Assembly (NCBI GenBank): GCA_001051155.2
Contig: JYIP02000007.1
Location: 1,242,342-1,306,341, forward strand
Origin: Chrysoporthe austroafricana
Lineage: Eukaryota; Ascomycota; Sordariomycetes; Diaporthales; Cryphonectriaceae
DNA length: 64,000 nt
Direction of reading: 5' to 3'
The position numbers were made by a program, and so were the translations under genes. Below are positions 1-9,529 of the stretch, piece by piece. Every line of letters starts with the position of its first letter. Position 1 is the stretch's first letter. The notes below the pieces were generated by a model that saw only the letters and a program-made list of their open reading frames with translations, had not been told where the DNA came from and ran no database searches.

Positions 1-677
1 GGAGTACGGACGTACCTACGTGTTGACGGGGGCATCTTCTAGATACGGTTCGCCGAGAACTTACTATTTAACACCGAGCTCTTACTAGGTGTATGAGTCT
101 CTCTCCGAGTGTCACAATTATCCACACATGCATGAGCTTGAGCGCTGCCTTTGGTTTTTCAGGCAGTCCACTGGCAACAGGCCTTCACCGTCAGCGATAA
201 GATGGGACATACAATTGAATCCAAAGACATAGGGGTACTCATGGGTACTCTGATTTTTATAAGGCTGTGGCGATCACTCCTGATCCTACTGTATGCAGTC
301 GCGCGCGGAATTGGTGTCGTTGTGCTTGCCTGACTTACTCGTCCCTCCATAAGATGATCAAGTACATACGGGAATAATTCAAGGCCGGATAGTATATTAC
401 TTAGTTAACCTTTTTCCCAGCTAGAACGAAAACGAGAGGGAGACCACAGAATATTCTGTTTTTTTTTTTTGGGGGGGGGGGTTGTGTAAGGAATGGTCGC
501 TCCGCCCTCACTGCCCGCACGGACCATCTATCTCTATATGGCTCCCCGCAGCGCAACGCGAGAAGTCACATCCTGCCACGGAGACGCGCTGGGATGCACT
601 TCGAAGGCTCGCGAATCCTCCCGCTCGTGAGTGCGACATAAAACTCGCAGCATCGTCGCCACCAACAAGTCGCGGCC
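1..677. other. Left-edge intergenic region
   Basis: No gene is recognised. A 60-codon open frame at 151-333 (+) ends in a hydrophobic stretch and is preceded by a TTTTTCAG acceptor-like site at about 157-164, so it could be a last exon of a gene lying outside the window. Nothing in it matches a family I know. A homopolymer junction of 12 T followed by 11 G lies at 459-481, just upstream of the first gene. Bases 3-30 share two short blocks with 23323-23347 (see findings). Confidence 0.4.
459..481. repeat. T12-G11 homopolymer junction
   Basis: Twelve T are followed directly by eleven G, about 200 bp upstream of the start codon at 678. A very similar T-run/G-run junction occurs at 26985-27017. 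Confidence 0.9.
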
Positions 678-2906
678 ATGCCCCGAAACGGCGACATCCG
701 GGGCTTCTTTACAAACTTGCCAGCATCGCAGCGGCCAGCCTCGCAGCGGCCAGCCTCGCAGCGGCCAGCCTCGCGGCGGCCAGCCTCGCGAGCGCCCTGC
801 TCACCACCACCGGTCCGCGCGCCGGCCGCGGCACCAGCTCCGGCCTCGTCTTCTTCTCCTCCCGACGCCCGCCATGCCACGCCGCTACCGGGCGCATGCA
901 CACCTCCCGACCGACCGACCGCGGGGACCGCCTCCCTCACATCCTCCCCGCCGTCCGCCTCCCGGCCGCGGCTAGCCTACGCGCAAGACACCGTGATCGC
1001 GGCATCCGACGACGAAGACGGGTTCGAGAGTGACGAGTCCGACCTCCCGGACATCCTCAGCCTGGGCGGGCCGCCGCGGCCGCGGCCGGTGACGGCAGCA
1101 AATCCTAGCAATGCGTGCGTGACGCCGCGGGCGAAGAGGACGGCCACGGACAAGGACTTTTTCTTCTCGAGCCCATTGACGATCCAATCGAAGAAGAAGA
1201 AGTACGACATGGCGGCACTGCTAAAGCTAAATGAGCAGGATGAGGAGACGAAGGCAAGTGCGAGGAGGTTTGAGGCGCTGTTGGAAAGCGAGAAGAGGGA
1301 GAAGAAGGGGCGGAGGGGCGGTGCCGCCGCCGCCGCCACCGCCGCCGAATACGCTGTCACCGGGGAGGGAGACGAGCCTTGGAGTCAGGCGGATGCCGGT
1401 GACGATGATGAGGATAGCGAGAGGAAGGCAGCTCGGCAGTTGAGGAGGCGGATGCTCGAGTCTGCTGCTGCGACTGCAGCTGAGGACGAAGAGGAGGGCA
1501 CGGGCAAGATGCGGATCGCCAGGGCGCTCGAGAGAGCGGATGTCAGCGGCGGTCGGAAGACGTATTACTTCTTCGAGCAGACGGAGCTTGAGACGCAGGC
1601 TCTCACCGCGGGAAACCCATTCCCTCGCGCGCAGGCGGAAGGCGTCTGGGAAATACTGGCAGACAAACAGGATCGGAGCGGGCATTTCCAGAGCGGGTTC
1701 CCGTTCGACATCCAGAAAATGTTTGGAAACCTGCCGGATGAGATCTTCCTTTGGGTGTTGTACGAGATCTGTCATGAGAGGCGGAGGGACCTGGCAGCGG
1801 AGTATGTCAGGCTATTGCGCGTCTGCGACGACCAAGTGCGCCGGCTTGTCACCCCTACGCTTCTACAAGGGCTGTTCAGGAACCTTGGGGCAACGAGGGA
1901 CGTTGAGAATCTCTCATCTGCTGTAACGCTAAGGGACGTGGTAGGCGATCCCTATCGGAATCGAAGCTGGATATGTCTTGAGAACTTCCTCGGGTTTCTG
2001 CAGGGCAGCTCGAATTCCTTAAACACAGCGACGCGGGTTACGGCAATGCAGATTCTCTTACGCCTGGGTATGGATCACGTCGCTGTTGAGAACTTCGGCC
2101 TCACCCAAGAGTGGCAACGGGCGGTGGATCACATCGCCCGCAGCGTACGGGGCGATGAATGGACCAGCTTCGTAAGTAAATCTCCGATGTCTAACACCTG
2201 CCACTGCCCTGGCTCACACGTCCAGTGCCGGGAAGTCTGCGCCTCCGTCCACCAGAGCACCGAGAAAGCAACCCTTCGGTGGCGGGCCATTACTCTTCTC
2301 GGTCCTGTTCTGCAGCCAGAGTCACGATCAGACCTCCAAAGACGTAGCCTCGACCTCAAGCGCCGGCTCGCGTCCGTGTTCTTCTTCAACGACCTATCAA
2401 TGGTTGATCAGCGGCCGGAGGACACAGTCACTATTTCCGCCGTACTTAGCCGCCTTGAGGGGAAGGAGTTTACCATGAACGCAAGGACAGACCATCAGGA
2501 GCTGCATGCCCTCATGATGCTGCTCAATACTGCCCTAGGCGATGCGTCGAAGCAGCACGTTCCGGCTACACCGGACGAGAGTCGGGACTTCGATGCGCAG
2601 GTCGACGAGCTAGCAAACCGCATGAAGAGCATGTTGACCCGGGTAGCACCGCAGAACAAGGGGATCCACGTCTCGAGAATCGAGGCGAAGAGTGTCATGG
2701 AGATGGTACGCGAGAGGCTGTTGTATCAGGTGCGGATCGAGAAGCCGCCCAAGATCCAGGGCATCCGCCTCGAGGAGCAGAAGGACGATACAGCCCTGCC
2801 GCAACAGCAGGACTTCATGAAGCGTTTCTTCTTGAAGAAAGATCAGACTAGGCTCGAGAGCGAGGACTTGCCCATGCCTAGCATTGAGACGGAAATGGTG
2901 GCTTAA
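678..2906 (+). CDS. Probable CANIN-domain (Nse6/SLF2-like) SMC5/6 accessory protein
   Basis: An open frame of 742 codons. A likely 54-nt intron at 2172-2225 (GTAAGT donor, CTAAC branch site, GTCCAG acceptor) is a multiple of three and stop-free, so the frame reads through it; spliced, the product is 724 residues. Residues 15-39 are a PAS-rich repeat, followed by a long disordered acidic/basic region. A folded, helix-rich part starts near residue 290 (TYYFFEQTELETQAL) and continues with FGNLPDEIFLWVLYEICHER. This layout resembles fungal proteins annotated as CANIN (coiled-coil SMC6 and NSE5 interacting), the family of fission yeast Nse6 and human SLF2, which load SMC5/6 on damaged DNA. The assignment is from memory of the family and is not certain. 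Two PCNA-interacting-like motifs are visible: NGDIRGFF at residues 4-11 and a canonical QDFMKRFF at residues 711-718 (numbering before intron removal), followed by LKK. I chose the first ATG of the frame because it creates the N-terminal motif. Confidence 0.6.
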   Translation: MPRNGDIRGFFTNLPASQRPASQRPASQRPASRRPASRAPCSPPPVRAPAAAPAPASSSSPPDARHATPLPGACTPPDRPTAGTASLTSSPPSASRPRLAYAQDTVIAASDDEDGFESDESDLPDILSLGGPPRPRPVTAANPSNACVTPRAKRTATDKDFFFSSPLTIQSKKKKYDMAALLKLNEQDEETKASARRFEALLESEKREKKGRRGGAAAAATAAEYAVTGEGDEPWSQADAGDDDEDSERKAARQLRRRMLESAAATAAEDEEEGTGKMRIARALERADVSGGRKTYYFFEQTELETQALTAGNPFPRAQAEGVWEILADKQDRSGHFQSGFPFDIQKMFGNLPDEIFLWVLYEICHERRRDLAAEYVRLLRVCDDQVRRLVTPTLLQGLFRNLGATRDVENLSSAVTLRDVVGDPYRNRSWICLENFLGFLQGSSNSLNTATRVTAMQILLRLGMDHVAVENFGLTQEWQRAVDHIARSVRGDEWTSFVSKSPMSNTCHCPGSHVQCREVCASVHQSTEKATLRWRAITLLGPVLQPESRSDLQRRSLDLKRRLASVFFFNDLSMVDQRPEDTVTISAVLSRLEGKEFTMNARTDHQELHALMMLLNTALGDASKQHVPATPDESRDFDAQVDELANRMKSMLTRVAPQNKGIHVSRIEAKSVMEMVRERLLYQVRIEKPPKIQGIRLEEQKDDTALPQQQDFMKRFFLKKDQTRLESEDLPMPSIETEMVA
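687..710 (+). other. Degenerate N-terminal PIP-box-like motif
   Basis: This encodes NGDIRGFF, which fits the PIP-box pattern Q-x-x-hydrophobic-x-x-F-F except for N in place of Q. Its position at the extreme N terminus is typical of functional PIP boxes. PCNA binding is inferred, not shown. Confidence 0.45.
720..794 (+). repeat. 15-bp tandem repeat, five copies, within coding sequence
   Basis: Five near-identical 15-bp units (CCAGC(C/A)TCGCAGCGG and variants) encode PASQR/PASRR pentapeptides. Because the unit is 15 bp and lacks stops, all three forward frames and some reverse frames are open here, which explains the overlapping spurious frames. Copy number is likely variable between strains. 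Confidence 0.9.
2808..2831 (+). other. Canonical C-terminal PIP box (QxxMxxFF)
   Basis: The codons read Q-D-F-M-K-R-F-F followed by L-K-K, a full match to the PCNA-interacting consensus with downstream basic residues. It sits about 25 residues from the C terminus of the CANIN-like protein. Confidence 0.6.
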
Positions 2907-3122
2907 TGTGTTTCATCAAGGCAAGGCCCGATCCGACGACTATACTGTACAATGTTGCATCTCATCACCTGGAGCTGGACTTGCTACCATGTAGCCAATG
3001 GACAGGATGATTACCACCAACGTATGCGATCAAACAGGTCCCAAGCCCTTTCGCTATGTAATGACCAAACATGAACAGAAAATCAATACAATGCGCGCAT
3101 GCCAATGAGTATGTCTAATGGC

Positions 3123-3988
3123 CTAGTCGAAGAACTTGCGGTTGGGGTTTGCGCCGAACAGGGTCTTGCGCACAGCTGGTAGGGCGCTGTCCTCAAGCAG
3201 CGCCAGCCTCGCTTCGAAGGTGTTGTCGATCTCGATCTTGCCGCCTCCGCCGATGATGAAGACACCGCCAGCACTGTACAGCCCGTTGTCAGCCGATATG
3301 TCCAGCTTTCAAGGCGTGACGACCATCCCAGCTGGGGATTTTGCTTACCTTCCCTCCGGCAGAGGGTTCGCCTCGTCAACCTTCGCCTTGCATTCCTTGC
3401 CCACCTTGTTCTTATACTCAGCCGCCGCCTCCTCACTCGCCTTGTTCACGGCATCGAAATCAACCTTCCGCGCTCTCAACACCAGCTCGGGCTCGTTCAT
3501 GGCGTACATCCCCTCGAGCACCAGCCCCTTGAGCGCTTCGGCGTACTTGCCCTTATCCTTCGTGCCGTCGGCTAGTTTCTTGCGGGCGTCCTCAAAGATG
3601 TCATCGAGCAGCTCCTGCCGCGCGGCGAGGACCTTGAGGCGCGTCTTGTTGGCAACGGTGGACCGGGTGATCTGCTGCGACATGGTGGCCTGCTTGAACT
3701 TCTTCTCGTAGGCCGTGTCGATCGCGTCCGTCTCCTGGCGCACCAGCTTAGACTTCTCGATAGCAAACTCCTCATCCGCCTTGATCTCGATCTCGCGGGC
3801 CTTCTCGGAGGCTTCCTGCCGGATGAAGGCCGTCATCTTGCGGAGCTCCTGTCCGACCTGTGGGGGGTTTGCATGGTCAGTCTGGCTGGATCCTGAAGCT
3901 TGTCCGGCCCTCTGGCACGGAGGGCATCTGCGGAGATGGGAATAGTCTCGCGTACTTGGTCGTCGGACAAGGCGTGGACCTGCGACAT
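3123..3988 (-). CDS. vma4: V-type H+-ATPase subunit E
   Basis: The peripheral-stalk subunit E of the vacuolar proton pump links the V1 sector to the Vo stator. Three exons, read on the minus strand: 3988-3956 (MSQVHALSDDQ), 3857-3349, and 3273-3123. The introns are 98 nt (GTACGC...CACAG) and 75 nt (GTAAGC...TACAG). The spliced product is 230 residues, the normal fungal length. The N-terminal helix carries the family signature FIRQEASEKAREIEIKADEE, the middle has KQATMSQQITRSTVANKTRL, and the C terminus reads SAGGVFIIGGGGKIEIDNT and ends NPNRKFFD, as in other fungal subunits. The tiny first exon was chosen because it restores the family N terminus in phase; the internal ATG at 3836 would lose it. 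The gene is convergent with the CANIN-like gene (216 bp between stops) and divergent from the NIPA gene. Confidence 0.95.
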
Positions 3989-5249
3989 CTTGGACGGTTG
4001 TGGTGATCGACGGCTACAGATAACGAGGTGGGAGGCGACCGAAGAGGCTACGAGCTCGTTGCTCGCAAGGCGGAAGCAGTTTTCGACGAGGGGGAGACAC
4101 TAGGCGGAAAGGAACGAGTGTTGCCAGCCGTTCAAGGAAGGTGTTCGTGAGGGTTGAGGTTGTGAGATGCACGGAGTAGCTGAGCTATCTTTGGAAGGCT
4201 TGGTGGATCCTACGCCTGGCTGGCTGTCTGTCACCATACATAGCACAGCTCCGACTCCGTCACTCAATCAATGACGAACCGTCAGCTGCCAGCTGCACGC
4301 ACAAGCCACACGCACCCCTCCTCGCAGGCAGAACCACGGGTCGGGCAGCTTGCCGGCGGCAGTGGCTTCAGTGGCTCGAAGGGGCTGGGCCTGAGCTGCT
4401 ACGACAAGGCGCCGCTGCTGGGGGAATCCCCCCTCCCAACCCCAATTTAACACTCATGCGCTGTGCCGCACCGCCTATTCAGCTCTGCAGTCCAGTGCTG
4501 GCCCCTCGCGATTGGCTCAGGCCACGATTGATGCAGGGACCGGGAGAGGCGTGGAGCGGCTTCAGGTATGAACGGGACGGCTTCAGCATTGACTCCTTAC
4601 TAGAGCAACTAGAGCAGACCTAGGCAATGCCAGTGGCTTTGATGGTCACGGAAGCACATCAGCTGCTTGCGCATCACGACCACACTCCTTCCGCACCACC
4701 ATTTCTCTTCCTATCGCTTGTCTCAACCCCCGATCAGTCCTCAGACCTATACAGCGTACCATCCTCCCTCAGCGGCCGTGGTTCTTGTGACCCACCCTAA
4801 CGACCAGACACACCGGCGGCATCAACCAACACTCCGAAACAGACCACCCGTCTGTCCACCCCCCCCCCGGCTCGTTCAGAGCGCCGCGGTCGTGAGGTCA
4901 TTCTCCCAACACCATCCACCACGCTTTCGACGGCGACTGCTTCTTCAACCCGCCTACGATCCTCTTCGACGACGACGCCGTCCGAATAGTGCTCAAACTT
5001 GCTTTAGAATCATTAGCGACCGTCGACTGGCTGCAGTCCCAACGCAGATTGCCTGGCTGGATGCCAGGCGCAGGCGCGAGGACAGGAGAGACAGGGCGGA
5101 GTCTCCTCGAGGCCCCTTGACGGCCGACGCATAAGCCTGACCCTCGACGAGCCCCTTTCCCCGTCAGCGACGGATCTCCTGAATACATCATACTCCCCTT
5201 CACCCGGATCCCTTTGGCAGATGCCTCCCTGTGTAACTGCATCGGCGCA
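3989..5249. promoter_or_regulatory. Divergent promoter region between vma4 and the NIPA gene
   Basis: 1.26 kb separates the two start codons. Open frames here (4667-5134 plus, 4898-5332 minus) are low-complexity and overlap each other on opposite strands, so I treat them as leader sequence. There is a C8 run at about 4861-4868. No TATA box or specific factor site can be assigned with confidence. Confidence 0.5.
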
Positions 5250-7086
5250 ATGGGGTCACTTGGCGGAATGTCCCCTGGCGGGAGCATCGCGGTACGTAAC
5301 CGACGTAGCGACGCTTTCAGGTGAAGGATCACGGGGACGATGTGCGCAAGGCTGACTTGTCGCCTCTGTATAGCTCGGGATCATAGTCGGATTGATATCG
5401 ACCAGCGTCCAAAGCCTCGGTCTCACACTGCAGCGCAAGTCACACATCCTCGAAGACGAGAAGGGACCTCATGACGTGCGAAGACCGCCACACCGGAGGA
5501 GAAGATGGCAGTTGGGGATGGGCATGTTCATAATATCAAACCTGTTGGGAAGCACCGTACAAATATCGACACTGCCACTACCAGTCCTCTCAACACTGCA
5601 GGCGTCGGGCCTGGTGTTCAACTCGATATGCGCGACACTCATACTGGGCGAGCCCTTCACGAGGTGGTCATTGTGGGGGACAATGTTGGTCTGCATCGGC
5701 GCCGTGATGATCGCCATATTCGGAGCGATTCCTTCGCCGACCCATACGCTGGACGAGCTGCTGGAGCTCCTGGGGAGGCAGGCCTTTGTGGTGTGGATGG
5801 CGCTGCAGGCTGTCCTTGTGATCGCCATCTGCATAGCCGTCGATGGTGCCAATCACTTCCTCAAACTCTCGCAGAACCCACGATTTCGCCTCATTCGCGG
5901 TCTGTCGTTCGGCTGCGTCAGTGGTATACTATCCGCTCACTCGCTTCTGGTGGCGAAGTCGGCCGTCGAACTCCTCATCAAGACACTGGTGGATGGACAG
6001 AACCAGTTCGTCCACTGGCAGGCGTGGGTGATCGTACTGGCCCTCATTACCCTCGCCTTGACGCAGTTATACTACCTCCACCGAGGTCTGAAGCTGGTCT
6101 CCACGAGCGTCCTGTATCCTCTAGTCTTCTGCATTTACAACATCATCGCTATCCTCGACGGGCTTATCTACTTTGACCAGACGGAACTAATCAGTCCTCT
6201 GCATGGATGCCTGATAGCACTTGGCACCGTCATCCTCCTATCTGGCGTTCTGGCCCTCTCCTGGAGACTCAGCGACGAGCAGCACACTCCCGGGGTGGGG
6301 CAATCTTCTCTTGCACCTGGGCTCGGGCTCGTGGAAGACACGGACGGCGAGGAGGAGGAGGAAGAACTCCTTCTTGACAATACTGGAGACGAAGACGACG
6401 TCCTTCCTACGACATACAAATACAACACCTTTGACAATGTCGAGCGAGATACAATCCGGCGTGGCAGGCCAGATCCCCTACCGCTCGGGAGATCTTCGAC
6501 TAAGATGAGCCGCAAGAAGGCCTCTTTCGCACAGCCGCAGTGGCAAGAAAGGAGGGAAATCTGGGGCGAGCTGGACGACGAGGAGTTTCCCTACTCGCCC
6601 ATGCCCAACACAGGAAGAATACGCTCCAAGACTCTGCCCACGAACGATGCATCTCTCTTCGTCTCCCAGCACCGGCGAGGCCTTGACAGCCCCTTCGGTT
6701 CTGTCGAGGGGCCTGCCAGCAGCGACCGGCCACCGCGATCGTCCAAGTCGAACTATCTCCGTCTGCGCAGAAAGTCAACCGGATTTCCGGGGTTTACTGC
6801 GCGTCGGACGACCCGCAGGAAAAGTATTGGCGGTGGTGGTCTCCAGAGTGCTGTAGGCGGCATCTCGAGGTGGTGGCGGAGTAGGCACAACAACTCGTCG
6901 GGAGACCTCCTCGCACCACCGCTGAGCTCGACCTTCCCGGAGTATCGTGACGGAGAGGAGGTCGCGGTTGCATCACCTGCGCTCGGGGGTTATCGCGATG
7001 AGCCGCCCGCAGCACAGCGCGGTTCGCCATCCAACTCGAGTGAGGCGGTCGCGGGCAGGCGGCGGGAGGACGATTCGCCCGTATAG
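5250..7086 (+). CDS. NIPA-family (DUF803) magnesium transporter
   Basis: A predicted multispanning Mg2+ transporter of the NIPA/DUF803 family, within the drug/metabolite-transporter fold. Two exons: 5250-5291 (MGSLGGMSPGGSIA) and 5374-7086, with an 82-nt phase-0 intron (GTACGT...TATAG); the product is 584 residues. The family core is clear: GLISTSVQSLGLTLQRKSH in helix 1, STLQASGLVFNSICATLILGE in the next helices, then several more hydrophobic helices ending near residue 310. The C-terminal 270 residues are a predicted cytosolic tail with an acidic EEEEEE run, many S/R-rich stretches and no helices, typical of filamentous-fungal members. The ATG at 5250 has a purine at -3 and is the first ATG in its frame after an upstream stop at 5118. 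The exon is short, so the start is likely but not proven. Specificity for Mg2+ is inferred from the family. Confidence 0.88.
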
Positions 7087-8655
7087 AGAGACGGTTGATA
7101 CCCTTTTCCTGCTTCTTGGGTCGACAATACCGCATCCAGCGTGTCTATGGCGTTTCAATGGAGTTATAAAATTGGGTCTACTTCGAGGGAGTATAGGTTT
7201 GGGTACGACACGGTATATACCATAGAAATATACGGATTGGATAGGATAGGATTGCCCTCCGCCGTCGAGGTTGATTGAATTGGAACTTAAGGCTCTGTAT
7301 GATACCGCTCGCCTCATGATCGATCTGGCGAGCCAATTGGGCATTCTGAGATTCCTGCGCCCCTTCCCCTCTTGAACGAAGAAGTTACGGCTGAGCTTTC
7401 CAGAGTTCGCTTTGACGCTGTGACACACGGCGTAGCATGAGGCGTCACGGCCGGCCCTGCATCGAGACATGGGCGGCTAGGACGGCACAGCAGCTTGCCT
7501 CGCGGCCTTGTGCCTCTCTGGCTGAGAGTGACTTCCTTCCTCGACCGGGGGTCCATGTCAACGTAAGCGGTCGCACGGCGTACAACATATGCATGTTTTA
7601 CAACTTGGACTTGCATAACTGATGAATGAACAATAATAGTCATATTCGAAAAACACTGTTCGTATATGATATATATAGAAAGTTTCTTGTTAAGAGGGAA
7701 TGAAGGAGGCTCAAAGAGCCCTATATATCTCACGTTGTACGATGAAAAATTATGCTAAGATAGGTGGTGGTTATAAAGTGAATGGTTGATTTGACACGGG
7801 ATGAATGCGCTGTTACTCTTTCTGCCATCCCCGGGGGGGGTTGGGTACTTATAGTACTCTTGTTGTGAGACTAGAACCACCGCAGGAGACGTCAAGACAG
7901 AATCAGATTCCAAGTGGTAGCTGTGAGAGGTACGCTCACTCGGTATGTATACTATATATGGCCACTTGAGAGTATCTTGAAAGCTGGGTATCAATATGAT
8001 CTGTCTGCGGTTGACAAAGCATGAACACTGACCTAGCCTCCATCGGAACTAGTCTTTGGTGCATGTTCTTCATCTAACTGGGATGTCAAGCATTGTATGC
8101 CGCTGAGAATAATCGGAAGAGAACCTCGCATTCCTATCGGGAATGGAAAAGACTTCAAACTACACCACTTCTATTCAAGTCTAACGCTTCATATCCATTT
8201 GCGGTGCCCAGCACGTCTCGATAGGGTGGCGTAACACACTACAATCGGAGACTAGAAAAGAAAATAAATAGTAGTTTCGAAAAAAGAAAAAGTAAAGCCC
8301 GACGAGGGAAGGCTAGAGGAGCGATGGGGGAAAGGGGGACGAGAGATCACGCCCTGATAGACCTGGTCAACACGATTCCCGGCTTTCCGAAGTGATACAT
8401 CCGCATCCCATACGATCTGATAAACTTCCCCCGTGGATACCATCCCTCGTCCCCTCGTGATGCGTTTGCGTCATGGAACGCGTGAATTACTCCCTCCCGC
8501 CGCCTCGTAGCACCGCCTCGATTAAGTCTCCTTCGCGAACAAGGTCTGCAGTACCTCTCCTGACCGATGTACGGATTTGACAAAGTCAAGATTGCCATCT
8601 CAGCCATCAGACTCCGTTCGTCCACTTAAGTTCAGCGGGGGAAGGGGAGGTCCCC
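7087..8655. other. Convergent intergenic region, AT-richer
   Basis: This lies between the 3' ends of the NIPA and tetraspanin genes. It is visibly richer in A+T (for example 7620-7760 and 8230-8290) than the flanking genes and holds only short unrelated open frames. It probably contains both 3' untranslated regions. I see no RNA gene or mobile element. Confidence 0.5.
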
Positions 8656-9529
8656 TTAGAACGTCCCTGCCCTTCCGCCCTCGGCCTTGGAGTCGATGTA
8701 CCTGAAGCGAGCGCGCTCCTTGCGGTCCTTCAGCAGGCATGCGGTGGCGAGCAGGAGCACGGCGTCGATACCGGCCATACCAAAGACGGCGGTGAAGATG
8801 TCGTCGACAAAGACGTTGGAGAAGCTTGCAATCGGCGCGGCGCAGCCCCGCATCAGGGCGGCGGCGGCGGGCGACTGGCACGTGGCGTCGGTGACGAAGG
8901 CGGGCGAAGTGCTATTAAAGTAGCCGCAGCAGGAGAACTGTAGGTTCATGTCAGCGTTCATGAGCTGTTCGGTAATCAAGGCATACGACATACTGCAGTC
9001 TGCATCAGATCCTGCACCTGTGAGGTCTGGGCGTTCCAGATAGGCGAAAAGGTCTCCTTAGTCCGTAGCGTGAGAATCCACATGTCAAGACCCAAGATGA
9101 TGGTGAACAGGGCGCTGGCGACGATGAAGTAGCTTGAGAGCTTGAGCCAGCCGCGGGTGGGCATCACTATGGCGGGGATAGTGAGGGCGAATGTGACGAA
9201 GACCAAGACGCCATTTGCGATACCCGCTGCGATGTGATACCGGTCAGCTTGCTTCTCATCCCCGTCGCTTCTCACGGTTCCATCATGTTCTCGAAGTTGG
9301 ATGCCCGTTGGATTAGACAGCCTCCGCGGGTGCCTTCCCTCGACGACCCGATCCACGTACCTGTTAGTGGGAACCTCTGGAAGAGTAGGTTCTCGACGGC
9401 CTCCGTGCCATCAGTTGGGGTGTTGAACATTGAATTCTGCGTGACGACGCTGAAGCCGACCAGGATCGCACCCGTGATGACGAACGCTAGGTCGGCGGCC
9501 ACGTAGGCCCCGAGCACTTTGTTGACCAT
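8656..9529 (-). CDS. Tetraspanin, Pls1-like
   Basis: A four-helix membrane protein of the fungal tetraspanin family. Three exons on the minus strand: 9529-9361, 9226-8994 and 8937-8656; the introns are 134 nt (GTACGT...CGCAG) and 56 nt (GTATGT...TACAG), both with CTGAC branch sites. The product is 227 residues, close to the length of Pls1. It starts MVNKVLGAYVAADLAFV, the family N terminus, and has helices at about 7-30, 59-80, 87-110 and 180-200. The large extracellular loop carries the hallmark CCG at residues 137-139 with further cysteines at 154 and 166, and the C-terminal tail is short and basic. In plant-pathogenic fungi Pls1 is required for appressorium penetration and ascospore germination, but the assignment to Pls1 versus another tetraspanin class is by eye. 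An upstream TACAG just before the ATG suggests a possible 5'-leader intron. Confidence 0.85.
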
